Source: Candidatus Aminicenantota bacterium (lineage in GTDB: Bacteria > Acidobacteriota > Aminicenantia > UBA2199). From it: 32,641 nucleotides of DNA. Positions 17,626 through 25,755 of the stretch are shown one piece after another. Position 1 is the stretch's first letter. Each line of letters starts with the position of its first letter. The stretch lies in contig JAPKZK010000068.1 in the NCBI GenBank assembly GCA_026393835.1, positions 1-32,641 on the forward strand, given 5' to 3'. Under the pieces are notes generated by a model. The model was not told the DNA's origin. It searched no databases and was given only the letters and a program-made list of their open reading frames with translations. Made by a program: the position numbers and the translations under genes.

Positions 17626-18345
17626 ATGCGAAAAATAAAAGAATTTATCCTGTCTGCCGCGGCCTGGGTTTTCGCTTTGCTGGCTTTTACCTGCGGGTGT
17701 TTGATGATGTTGTTCATCGGTCTTTTTCATACCGGGAAACTGTTTGAATGGGTTCTAAAAGTTACCTGCCGCGGGCTTATATTCTGCGCAGGCATGCGGC
17801 TGACCATAACAGGTCTTGAAAATGTCGACCCGCAAAAACAATACATCATTATGATGAATCACGTCAACACACTGGACCCGTTTACATTCTATGCCAGGTT
17901 CCCGGGCAAAGCGCGGGGCGTAGAAGAAGAAAGTCATTTTAACTGGCCTTTTTACGGCTGGCTGATCCGCCGCATCGGCCAGATTCCCATCAGCCGGAAA
18001 GACGCCCGAAAAGCAATCGCGGCGCTTAAAACAGCCGGTGAATTGATCCGCCAAAAAAAGAATGTTTCTATCACTATTCTGCCCGAAGGCACCCGGACTC
18101 TGACGGGGAAACTGGGAGAATTTAAAAAAGGCGGTTTTCTCATCGCCCTGGAAGCCGGCCTGGATATTCTTCCCATGATTCAAATCGACGCCTTTCATTT
18201 TAAACGAAAAGGAAGCTGGTTGATGCGCCCGGGAAAAGTTCGAATGGTCATTGAAAAACCCATCCCCACCGCGGGATATTCCCGGAAGAATATCGATGAG
18301 TTGATGTCTGCCACCCGCGACGTTTTTTTGAAATATGTGGAATAA
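17626..18345 (+). CDS. PlsC-type lysophospholipid acyltransferase
   Basis: This is a 1-acyl-sn-glycerol-3-phosphate acyltransferase family protein of 239 residues, acting at the inner membrane in phospholipid synthesis. The catalytic HX4D motif is NHVNTLD, and the glycerol-phosphate-binding motif is LPEGTRT followed by FKKGGF. Two N-terminal hydrophobic segments cover residues 8-33. It has its own promoter and no Shine-Dalgarno, fitting leaderless translation. Substrate could also be another lysolipid. It is the last plus-strand gene before a convergent large secreted-protein gene. Confidence 0.92.
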   Translation: MRKIKEFILSAAAWVFALLAFTCGCLMMLFIGLFHTGKLFEWVLKVTCRGLIFCAGMRLTITGLENVDPQKQYIIMMNHVNTLDPFTFYARFPGKARGVEEESHFNWPFYGWLIRRIGQIPISRKDARKAIAALKTAGELIRQKKNVSITILPEGTRTLTGKLGEFKKGGFLIALEAGLDILPMIQIDAFHFKRKGSWLMRPGKVRMVIEKPIPTAGYSRKNIDELMSATRDVFLKYVE

Positions 18346-18440
18346 AAAACTGGCCCACCAATGACACGAATTAAAAAAAATGCCACGGACGAACACACGC
18401 GTCGCGACGAACACGGACTATATGAATAAAGGAAAGGTCC
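18346..18440. repeat. short intergenic region with 'cacggacgaacac' repeat
   Basis: Between convergent genes, this AT-rich stretch contains a degenerate string (CACGGACGAACACACG ... GACGAACACGGAC) near 18383-18419. Related strings occur at 18730-18760 and 23233-23263. No gene or clear terminator seen. Confidence 0.5.
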
Positions 18441-21400
18441 CTATTTGGGTTTTATATGGATAATTAGGTTCCTCCTCGTATACCGCCCTATTTCATCTTT
18501 TCTTATAAATACAAAATTGTATTCTCCGATAAACCCCGGCCCCGGCTGCCAATAGAAAATACCCCTCTCCGTATCAAGCGTCGAGCCGATGGGTAACCCT
18601 CGCAATTTGTCTCCTACCAGCATATATCCTTCTAGTTTTGAATTAAAAAATGCGCCATCGGAAAGATTTATTTCGATTCTTTCAAGTTCTTTTATTTCAA
18701 CAGTTTTTATTTCATCAAAGGTGAGTGAGCGCGAACACGGATCAAAGACGGGCGAACACGGGGGTTCGCCCCTACTAATCCCTAACCCCTGATCCCTGAC
18801 GCCCAATGCTTGATCGTTGGGCCCTGAATTTTGGATGGTAAAATACCGGCTTCCAATGCCATCGCTATTCCCGCCGCCGTCGGCTACGTTCCAGGCAATG
18901 GTATGAATCCCGTTTTTAAACGCGGCGGTATCGATAATATAATAACCGATCGCCCCACCGGTGTTGGCATAACCGGGGAACAAGGCGGCGATATCCCCCC
19001 TGTATACATTATAAGTCGGGCGCCCGATATAAACGCCGTCGATATAGATAAGAATTTTGGAGCCGTCGGTTTTTATCGAATTGGGCTGCGGGGTCAGGGC
19101 CCAACCCCAATTAATAAAACTTTCCCCGGAAGCCGTTCCCCCCTGGCCTGGCGTATCGATGGCCCCAAACGGTTTAACCGCATGCGCATTATCGCAAGTA
19201 ATGATTTTAACCCCCAGGGCGACGCTTTTTCCCTCTGAATCCGCGGCTATAGCATGTATTTTGAACGTCCCATTCCCGCCGTCGGGGAGAAAATAAGTGA
19301 GCAGCATATACCCCCAACCTGCTTTGTAATTCCTGGGATATCCCGGGAAAGCTAGCTCTACATCCGGCCGCGATCCTTCGACAAATGATGCGTCTCCGAT
19401 ATAAACCAGGTTCCCTGTTTCGCCGCGGTATATTTTTATACTCTCTACCCCGATGTCGTCCAGCGCCCACCCGGTGACAGGGATGCTGCTCATTACAGTA
19501 GAACCATCGGCCGGGGTGGAGAATTCTCCAAACGGGGCAGACGTCGTTCCTACCCCATATACGGTCAATGTAATAGGAACGCTTACAGGCGAATTGGCGG
19601 CCCCGGGATCGGAGATAGTAATCGTTCCATCGTATGCGCCCACCGGTAACGAGGATGGGTCAACCGATGCCGACACGACGCCGGCTCCGGCCCCGGAAAG
19701 GGGCGCGCATGTCAACCAGGAAGCGTCATCCGAAACACTCCAGTTGAGAAGACCATTTTTTAGGTTGGAAATCTCTACCGTTTGGGGACCTGTCTTATAT
19801 CCCGAAGTGGTGGCGCTGAAAGAAAGCGAATCCCTGGACGCCGCTATTTCGACTTCTTCCAATGAAGGGGTCGCTTTGCTCCCTCCGGGCAATGTCATCT
19901 TATTCGTCGGACTTCCCGGTTTCAGGGTAACCACGGCGTTATTACCATTGGTAATAGCCTGGGAACCATAATCGTAAACCCCCTTTCCCGGATGAGCGAC
20001 TTTCAGTTGAAACCGGTCGCTTCCCTTTCCTTTGATGGTTACGTCAAACGTGCCGTCGGGAAGAAAAAAAGTCCAGGCTTTATTATTAAGATTATTCCCG
20101 GTACACAGCGCAGCCAGGTAGGCGCCGGGGATTTCATTGACAAATTGGTTATTAAACATCCCCGCTTTTTTCCCGGTTACTTTGTCGGTGACTTGCAGGT
20201 CCACCAGACAATCCAGCAGTCCGCCGATCTTAAATTTATCGATTTCAGCCGAGATATTATCCATCCAGGTGGGGGTTTCGGTGGGGGAATAATTATACCC
20301 GGTTCCGCCGGTCAGGGGGAAATCGCCCTGCCATCGTTCCGAGTCATCCGGCGCCCCGTAGGAGAACATTTTATCGGCCCAAACAGGGGCCGAATAATAA
20401 GCGCTTTGTTGGGTAACCCAGGGGTCCAAAACAATTCCCTTTTTCCAATCGGACCCGCTGAAATACACAGCCGCGGCTTTGTGTCCCAGGGCGGCGGTGG
20501 GGGCCCAGGATTTTACCGGGGCAAAATCCAGGCCGTTGAACAAGTCCGCGTAGGTTCGCATCGGGTTAACCGAAGGGTCGATTATTTTTTTACAGGTTTT
20601 CATTTCAACCAGCCAGTTTATCACGGATAATTGATAGTGTTCGCATGAGATACCGCCCTGGGAATCCCGGCTGATATAAATAGTGCCGAGATAATGATCT
20701 TTACCGGTGATATCCTGGTCCGGGCCCCAGGAATTAAAATTCCAGCGCAGGTTCGCCGTTACGCCATTCCATAGGCTGCTGGTCCCGAAGGTCGGTCTGC
20801 CGGTGAGATTAAGGGCTAAGAATTCTCCCAACAACTCTGCTAAATTTTGGTTGGGTGTGCAGCCGAACCGGTCCACTTGCATCATGTTAAAAGGCGCTTC
20901 CAGTTTTGAATCGGGGCACGGGTCCCGGTCATCGGCTATTCCGTCGCCATCTTCATCGCTGTCCAGGTAATCGAAACCGAATCCGCCGACCGCCGCGGAT
21001 TTAAATGGGCGACTATCGGTGGTGTTATTCTCCACTTTAATCGTATGATGTCCCGGGCCCAGCCCGGAAACCTTGACCCATTTCCACCCGCCTTCCGCAT
21101 AGGTAGGAACATCCAGGTCTCCCGACCACACCGCGACGCCGTCCACCAGCACCCGGGCGATCCCGCTGTCAGGCCAGAATGAAAGGCTGGTCATGGTAAT
21201 GGCCACGGGTTCATTGCCATGATATTCCGCCTGTATCCAATCGCCTTTGGCGGGTAATATCATATATCCCCAGGGATGCACGGATGCCCCCGCGCTTTTG
21301 GTAACGGTCACCCCCGCCGGCCAACCGCAAAGGCCGTTGGTGTTAGTAGGATCAACGCAAATTTTAAATGTCCCCATCTGCTGGCCGGGAACCAGGGAAA

Positions 21401-21464
21401 CACAAACGGCGGCCAGTTGCTGCGCTGCCAATAATAGGATGATTAAAAAAATATTTTTTTTCAT
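18441..21464 (-). CDS. large secreted multidomain protein (transglutaminase-like, BACON, Ig-like)
   Basis: 1007 residues. A signal peptide (about 1-20) leads to a beta-rich domain (25-165), a thrombospondin-type-3-like calcium motif (DSDEDGDGIADDRDPCPDS), and a region with a papain/transglutaminase-like triad pattern: C274 in GISCEHYQ, H328 in ALGHKAAAVYF and D347 in GIVLDPW. A BACON-like domain (about 540-636), two Ig-like beta domains (644-760 and 762-878) and a terminal putative-Ig domain (915-1007, FYWQPGPGFIGEYNF) follow. AAGGGG precedes the ATG. Residues about 880-914 are encoded by a DNA repeat, not protein-like sequence. It likely acts outside the cell, as a protease, crosslinker or adhesin; no substrate can be named. 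Confidence 0.82.
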   Translation of the reverse strand: MKKNIFLIILLLAAQQLAAVCVSLVPGQQMGTFKICVDPTNTNGLCGWPAGVTVTKSAGASVHPWGYMILPAKGDWIQAEYHGNEPVAITMTSLSFWPDSGIARVLVDGVAVWSGDLDVPTYAEGGWKWVKVSGLGPGHHTIKVENNTTDSRPFKSAAVGGFGFDYLDSDEDGDGIADDRDPCPDSKLEAPFNMMQVDRFGCTPNQNLAELLGEFLALNLTGRPTFGTSSLWNGVTANLRWNFNSWGPDQDITGKDHYLGTIYISRDSQGGISCEHYQLSVINWLVEMKTCKKIIDPSVNPMRTYADLFNGLDFAPVKSWAPTAALGHKAAAVYFSGSDWKKGIVLDPWVTQQSAYYSAPVWADKMFSYGAPDDSERWQGDFPLTGGTGYNYSPTETPTWMDNISAEIDKFKIGGLLDCLVDLQVTDKVTGKKAGMFNNQFVNEIPGAYLAALCTGNNLNNKAWTFFLPDGTFDVTIKGKGSDRFQLKVAHPGKGVYDYGSQAITNGNNAVVTLKPGSPTNKMTLPGGSKATPSLEEVEIAASRDSLSFSATTSGYKTGPQTVEISNLKNGLLNWSVSDDASWLTCAPLSGAGAGVVSASVDPSSLPVGAYDGTITISDPGAANSPVSVPITLTVYGVGTTSAPFGEFSTPADGSTVMSSIPVTGWALDDIGVESIKIYRGETGNLVYIGDASFVEGSRPDVELAFPGYPRNYKAGWGYMLLTYFLPDGGNGTFKIHAIAADSEGKSVALGVKIITCDNAHAVKPFGAIDTPGQGGTASGESFINWGWALTPQPNSIKTDGSKILIYIDGVYIGRPTYNVYRGDIAALFPGYANTGGAIGYYIIDTAAFKNGIHTIAWNVADGGGNSDGIGSRYFTIQNSGPNDQALGVRDQGLGISRGEPPCSPVFDPCSRSLTFDEIKTVEIKELERIEINLSDGAFFNSKLEGYMLVGDKLRGLPIGSTLDTERGIFYWQPGPGFIGEYNFVFIRKDEIGRYTRRNLIIHIKPK
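18722..18820 (-). repeat. dispersed intergenic-type repeat inserted in frame in the coding region
   Basis: On the coding strand this holds a GGGATCAGGGGTTAGGGATTAG-like G-rich tract, then a hairpin GGGCGAAC (18750-18757)/GTTCGCCC (18764-18771), then GTGTTCGCG-type sequence like the intergenic strings at 18383-18419 and 23233-23263. It encodes about 33 Gly/Arg/Pro-rich residues between an Ig-like domain and the last domain without a stop codon. Confidence 0.6.
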
Positions 21465-21529
21465 GTCATTACCCCTTTATATAGCATATTTTAAAAAAAT
21501 TCTTGGCGTCCTGGCGGCTATATTAATGA

Positions 21530-22324
21530 TTAGAAATTGGGGGCAGCAAAATAATAAAGCAGCAAACTGATCCTGCGATTGCTGGGACTGAAACGGTCGC
21601 CGGAAATCGGCCGCGTGTCGGCTAACCCGGTTACCCGCACTAAATTAGCAGGAAGAAAACCGAGACGTTCCAATTCTTTCCGGGCCGCCGACGCCCTTTC
21701 CGTCGAAAGTTCCCAATTGGTTTTCCCACTGGCGGAATACTGGTATGCATCCGTATGCCCCTCGATGGCAATTTTTACATCCTCTTTTTTTATTTTCTCC
21801 CAGATGACCGCCAGTATCTTTTTGGCCACGGGGGTCAAATCGGAACTGCCGGCAGGAAACATGGGCACGCCCTCGTTATCCACCAACTGGATCGTTACGG
21901 CGCCGTCGTCCGTACTGTCGATCAATACCTGGTTGGAAACATCGGACAATTTTAACTGGACCTGGTTTTGCCAGTCCCCCACTATTTTTTTAGCGGCGGC
22001 GGAATTTTTATCGAAAAAAACCGCCCTGACGTTCAGGGCATCTTTATCGCTTCTATTAACGACGATATTCAGTTTTTTAATGGCCGTATCGATTTTCTGT
22101 TTAATATCCGCTTCCCCTTTGGTTACGTTATACTCCTTAAAATATTCGGCAATCCCGGCTTTCTCCCCCGGGTTCTTGGCGGAATTAATCCACATTAACA
22201 AAAATAAAGCCATCATGGCCGTCACAAAGTCGGCGTAAGCCACTTTCCAGGTCCCGCCCTGGGGCCTCCAGGCCCGCGGCCTGTGTTTCTTTACTTTTTT
22301 AATGATTATGTTTTGCTTTTCCAT
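21530..22324 (-). CDS. motB: flagellar motor protein MotB (OmpA-like C-terminus)
   Basis: MotB is the peptidoglycan-anchored stator subunit. The N-terminus has the basic stretch and WKVAYADFVTAMMALFLLMWI, whose Asp in YADF is the ion-carrying residue. The OmpA-like domain follows (IAIEGHTDAYQY, NWELSTERASAARKELERLG, NRRISLLLY). At 264 residues it has the family length. The start overlaps the motA end by 19 bp, a classic motAB pair. No other flagellar or chemotaxis gene lies in the window. A gliding or uptake stator role cannot be excluded. Confidence 0.92.
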   Translation of the reverse strand: MEKQNIIIKKVKKHRPRAWRPQGGTWKVAYADFVTAMMALFLLMWINSAKNPGEKAGIAEYFKEYNVTKGEADIKQKIDTAIKKLNIVVNRSDKDALNVRAVFFDKNSAAAKKIVGDWQNQVQLKLSDVSNQVLIDSTDDGAVTIQLVDNEGVPMFPAGSSDLTPVAKKILAVIWEKIKKEDVKIAIEGHTDAYQYSASGKTNWELSTERASAARKELERLGFLPANLVRVTGLADTRPISGDRFSPSNRRISLLLYYFAAPNF

Positions 22325-23163
22325 TTGCGGATTTCACTTTCGATCTCCTGGAACGAAGGTCTACCATAAGTGGGAATGGCCCTACGCCCCGCCTCCACCG
22401 CCAGGATAGGGTGGGTCCCTTCGGCAAACGCCACCAGGGCCATCTTGATGGCAATGAAAAAAACCTCTTCTTCTTGCACCTGGTGCTCCAGGAATGTGGC
22501 GATGGGCCCTACAAACCCATAGCACAGCAGCACCCCCAGGAAAGTGCCCACCAACGCCGCGGCCACGGTTTGCCCCAATACTTCGGGCGGCTCCGCGATC
22601 TTTGTCATGGCCAACGTAACCCCCAGCACCGCGGCTACGATTCCAAAACCCGGAAGAGAGTCGCCGATTTTACTGATCACGGAAGGGGGATATAAGGCTT
22701 CCCTGCTCTGGGTATCGATATCGATCTCGATGAGGCTCTCCAGGGTCTGGGCCGTCCCGCCGGAAATCAGGATGCGCAGGTTATCCGTGATACAGACGAT
22801 GATTTTGGGCTGGGAAATAACGCCGGGAAATTTCCTGAAAATATCGCTTTTTTCCGGCTCATCCAGGTGGGTTTCCAGGGAGATCAATCCCTCCCTCTGG
22901 GCTTTGGTAAAAAGATGATGAAGCAATAAAAGAAGGTCGAGGTAGTTTTTCCTGTTGGCCCTGGAAACCCTGAAAATCCCCGCGATGTTTTTTAGGATAA
23001 AAATAAAATTTTTACCGGAGGAGATGAGCAGCGCAGACAGGGCAATCCCCCCGATAATCACAAATTCCGCCGGTTGAAACATGATGCTGAGATTCCCATT
23101 CAGCATCTTGTACCCGACAATCACCGATAACAAAACTCCGATCATACCGATTATGGCCATCAT
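22306..23163 (-). CDS. motA: flagellar motor stator protein MotA
   Basis: MotA (285 residues) forms the stator ring around MotB and conducts ions. It has four membrane segments: 3-20, 31-50, and a pair around 170-215 (SLPGFGIVAAVLGVTLAM ... VAAALVGTFLGVLLCYGFVGP). The cytoplasmic domain between carries conserved charged residues. The C-terminus RRAIPTYGRPSFQEIE is family-like. GGAG lies upstream of the ATG, and a good sigma-70 promoter sits 34-62 bp upstream. It forms an operon with motB. Confidence 0.92.
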   Translation of the reverse strand: MMAIIGMIGVLLSVIVGYKMLNGNLSIMFQPAEFVIIGGIALSALLISSGKNFIFILKNIAGIFRVSRANRKNYLDLLLLLHHLFTKAQREGLISLETHLDEPEKSDIFRKFPGVISQPKIIVCITDNLRILISGGTAQTLESLIEIDIDTQSREALYPPSVISKIGDSLPGFGIVAAVLGVTLAMTKIAEPPEVLGQTVAAALVGTFLGVLLCYGFVGPIATFLEHQVQEEEVFFIAIKMALVAFAEGTHPILAVEAGRRAIPTYGRPSFQEIESEIRKWKSKT

Positions 23164-23196
23164 TTTCTAACTCCGGGAGAAGCATGGTTAAAATTC

Positions 23197-23225
23197 ATTA
23201 TACAAAGCCGAAAAAATAAAGTCAA
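23197..23225 (-). promoter_or_regulatory. sigma-70 promoter for motAB
   Basis: On the minus strand TTGACT (23225-23220), a 17-nt spacer and TATAAT (23202-23197) precede motA with a leader of about 27 nt. Confidence 0.75.
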
Positions 23226-23460
23226 TAGTTTGGCCACGGACGAACACGGAGAAACACGGACGGAAAAGCAGAAGTTAAGAGGTTAAGAAGGTAGGAAGGT
23301 GAGAAAAAAGAAGAGCGGAAGCGAGGAAGCGAGGAAGAGCGGAAGAGTGAATGGAATGATGAATGATGAAAAAAAGGCAAAAAACATTCGTGAAAATTCG
23401 TGTAATTCGTGGGCTGTTTTTGTTTTGAATTTGTTTGTGATTTGTGGTTTCATTTTTTTA
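23226..23460. repeat. low-complexity intergenic region with several dispersed repeat types
   Basis: From left to right: CACGGACGAACACGGAG-type string (about 23233-23263), AAAAGCAGAAGTTAAGAGG (about 23264-23290), a polypurine tract of GGAAGCGAGGAAG units (about 23290-23350), two ATGATGA heptamers (23356-23369), and ATTCGTG-type repeats (about 23388-23412). Several recur in reverse orientation at 32241-32480. No convincing gene. Confidence 0.65.
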
Positions 23461-25110
23461 CTATTCCCTATTATTCGTATATTTCACGATCAGGGTATCG
23501 CGGAGTTTACGGTATAGGTCCGGCACCCGGTTCATCAAGCCATTGGAATAATCCGTAAGAAACCGCCGGGCAGCCTGGGCGTTTTTCTTGTGCAGATTCA
23601 GGGCCTGTTTTTCGATTTCTTCTTGTTTGGCGAATATCTCATCTTCGAACGGGTTCCTGGCCGCCCAGACGTCTTTTATCGCTTCCTGGAATTTCAAGAA
23701 AGCCAGGTTATCCACAAAATCGATGGCCCAGCGGGCCGATTTTTCCTCGTACTTTTCCGGGTTATAAGTACTGTAACAATCGGCGGTGGATAAATTCCCC
23801 GCATATATCGGGACATAAGGGCTGATATACGGATTGTCCAGGTAAACCCAATAAACGCCGCCGATTTCGTCCGGCAGCCAACCCCTTAACTGGCAAATCA
23901 TCCCGTAATGACCCCGGTGACGCGCCACGGGCCGGCGGTTGGTTAAGCGCAGCAACTTCCTCATTTCGTTGCCGGGAAAAGGAGTCGCCAGCGGACTTTT
24001 GACATAGCCGCCTTTATCGTCCGGGACCAACCACTGCGGACCGGAAGTTAAATCATATATCGTGTCTTCAAAGGTAGAACGCTGAAAGGCCATGATATCG
24101 CGAACCGAGATTTTCTTTTCGGGTTTGACGGAAAAAGGATAAAGCGACAGCGGCTCGACATATTGGAAATATTGGTTCAAGCCCCGGTAAGGGTCCCCTT
24201 TCAAGGCCCGGTCGGGCCATTGTTTCAAATGAGGAGCAAAGGTAGTATAGAACAACCAGAAGCGACTGGTGGCAAATTCCATTGGCAGCGGCGCATAAAT
24301 TTCCTGCCAGATAAAAGGCTTATCGCCGGTGGGATCGTACCAACCGCGATCAACCGCCTCTTGCATATAATTGTTAGAGAACAGGAAACCTTCCGAATCT
24401 TCGCCGTCGTCGATTTCTTTAATAATGCTCCAGTTGGGGATCATGGCGGCTTCGTCGTCGGGTAGGCGTTGGGCCGCCCAGATAGCGCCCAGTTTTTGAC
24501 TTTCGCGGGTCCATTCCTTTCCCACGGAGAAAACTTCAAATACCCAGGCTTCTTCAGTATCACCGATGATAAGGCATTCGGAACCATCGCCGGAGGAAGG
24601 TAAGAATCCATAGGTAGTCATCAGGTGGCCGATTAATTTGACCGCATCTTTGGCTTTTTTACAGCGCTGCAGCGCAAAAATTTGCGCCTGTTCGATGGTC
24701 ATGATTTGATTCGGTTTATGATCTTTATCCCGGATCACTACCAGTTCCGGACGCTGGGACATAGTGCTTTCCGCTATGCCCAGTTGATGCTCATTAATAT
24801 GCGAGTAAGCAGAATGAAAATAGCCGTAGGTTTCCGTTACTTGAGGAATGTAGCCGATAATTTCGCCGTCGTCTAAAAGCGGTTTGTCCGCGTCCTGGAT
24901 TCCCCAGTACACCGGCGCCTGGGCGCCGGGTTTGAATTTGCGGCCCGGGACCGCGTAAATCCGCGAATCAGGACCGCAGTCCGTATGAGAAAGGATAACC
25001 GATCCATCCGCGGAAGCTTTTTTACCGACAGCGATAATCGTACAGCCGAAGCTTTCGTTGGGCCAGTTGACCGCCGACAATAACATCAAGAATAATATCC
25101 ATTTTTTCAT
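23461..25110 (-). CDS. secreted C69-family peptidase (dipeptidase, Ntn-hydrolase)
   Basis: The N-terminus MKKWILFLMLLSAVNWPNESFG is a signal peptide followed at once by C23 in CTIIAVGKKASADGSVILSHTDC, the pattern of C69 (formerly U34) N-terminal-nucleophile dipeptidases. Processing would expose the catalytic Cys. The 549-residue length and later motifs (RFWLFYTTFAPH, SFSVK-type central region) fit the family. I start at ATG 25110 with GTGAGG 6 nt upstream; a GTG four codons earlier is part of that Shine-Dalgarno. It is probably periplasmic and nutritional or in cell-wall peptide turnover. Confidence 0.88.
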   Translation of the reverse strand: MKKWILFLMLLSAVNWPNESFGCTIIAVGKKASADGSVILSHTDCGPDSRIYAVPGRKFKPGAQAPVYWGIQDADKPLLDDGEIIGYIPQVTETYGYFHSAYSHINEHQLGIAESTMSQRPELVVIRDKDHKPNQIMTIEQAQIFALQRCKKAKDAVKLIGHLMTTYGFLPSSGDGSECLIIGDTEEAWVFEVFSVGKEWTRESQKLGAIWAAQRLPDDEAAMIPNWSIIKEIDDGEDSEGFLFSNNYMQEAVDRGWYDPTGDKPFIWQEIYAPLPMEFATSRFWLFYTTFAPHLKQWPDRALKGDPYRGLNQYFQYVEPLSLYPFSVKPEKKISVRDIMAFQRSTFEDTIYDLTSGPQWLVPDDKGGYVKSPLATPFPGNEMRKLLRLTNRRPVARHRGHYGMICQLRGWLPDEIGGVYWVYLDNPYISPYVPIYAGNLSTADCYSTYNPEKYEEKSARWAIDFVDNLAFLKFQEAIKDVWAARNPFEDEIFAKQEEIEKQALNLHKKNAQAARRFLTDYSNGLMNRVPDLYRKLRDTLIVKYTNNRE

Positions 25111-25170
25111 TTTTAACCTCACTTTAAATTTATAGAATGTTCGCCCTCGTCCGGAGGTTTTAAGTATTTA

Positions 25171-25200
25171 AGTATACCACATTTTGCAGGTGATTGTTAA
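25171..25200 (-). promoter_or_regulatory. sigma-70 promoter for the C69 peptidase
   Basis: Minus strand: TTAACA (25200-25195), an 18-nt spacer and TATACT (25176-25171), about 55 nt before the start codon. Confidence 0.6.
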
Positions 25201-25289
25201 GTAGTTTAGGGGAGTTTTTCTTGCATGTCCCCTTTCCCCTTCGCGGTCCTTCGCGTTCTTCGCGGCTCTATTTTCATGGCAATGGACAA
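25201..25289. repeat. intergenic 'cttcgcg' repeat
   Basis: CATGTCCCCTTTCCCC is followed by CTTCGCGGTCCTTCGCGTTC and TTCGCGGCTC, a degenerate period of 9-10 nt. A close relative lies at about 32409-32440. No gene seen. Confidence 0.6.
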
Positions 25290-25751
25290 TCATCCGTCAT
25301 CATTTGGTTTTAGCGCCGTTTTATCTGCCTCTGCCCTGGCGATATCTTGTTCGATGATTTCCCGGTCGCGAAGCATTAACGTCCTGAAATGCGCCAGCAT
25401 CGAATACTGCACATAGGACGATCTCTCGAAACTATCGATAAATGCCCGGACATCCGGTATATTCACCGCAAATTTCCCGGCCCGGTCAGACATTGCCTCC
25501 ATGGGGTTGCGAAACATATCCCCTTCCCCAAATAGCAAATAATATAAATTGATATTGAACTCTTTCACCGCATTATAAAGGAACTCATAACCGGGTTTGT
25601 ATTTATCGTTTTCTATTTCGGACAGCGCCGGTCCGGATATGTTCAACCGTTCGGCAAAATCAGCCTGTCTTAATTGCAGGGCCTGCCGGATGGCCCGCAG
25701 CCGCAAGGCAAAACCTTCGGGCTTCTTTTTAGAATCCTTATCCGTTTCCAT
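25290..25751 (-). CDS. XRE-family transcriptional regulator (1)
   Basis: 153 residues with an N-terminal Cro/CI-type helix-turn-helix (about 17-72: RLRAIRQALQLRQADFAERL, ISGPALSEIENDKY), a YYLLFGEG linker typical of this XRE subgroup, and a C-terminal helical part (YVQYSMLAHFRTLMLRD). I start at ATG 25751, preceded by AAGGATAAGG and 4 bp after the stop of the membrane-protein gene. The same architecture appears in the second XRE gene at 30305-30727. It probably regulates its own operon, but no operator was identified. Confidence 0.85.
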   Translation of the reverse strand: METDKDSKKKPEGFALRLRAIRQALQLRQADFAERLNISGPALSEIENDKYKPGYEFLYNAVKEFNINLYYLLFGEGDMFRNPMEAMSDRAGKFAVNIPDVRAFIDSFERSSYVQYSMLAHFRTLMLRDREIIEQDIARAEADKTALKPNDDG

Positions 25752-25755
25752 AGCC

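Noticed and set aside
19453..20630. Plus-strand frames antisense to the large secreted protein
   Set aside because: The minus-strand product has clear domains and a signal peptide; these frames have no recognisable domain or Shine-Dalgarno.
23299..23517. 72-codon frame between motA and the C69 peptidase
   Set aside because: Built from polypurine and attcgtg repeats and runs antisense into the C69 gene end.
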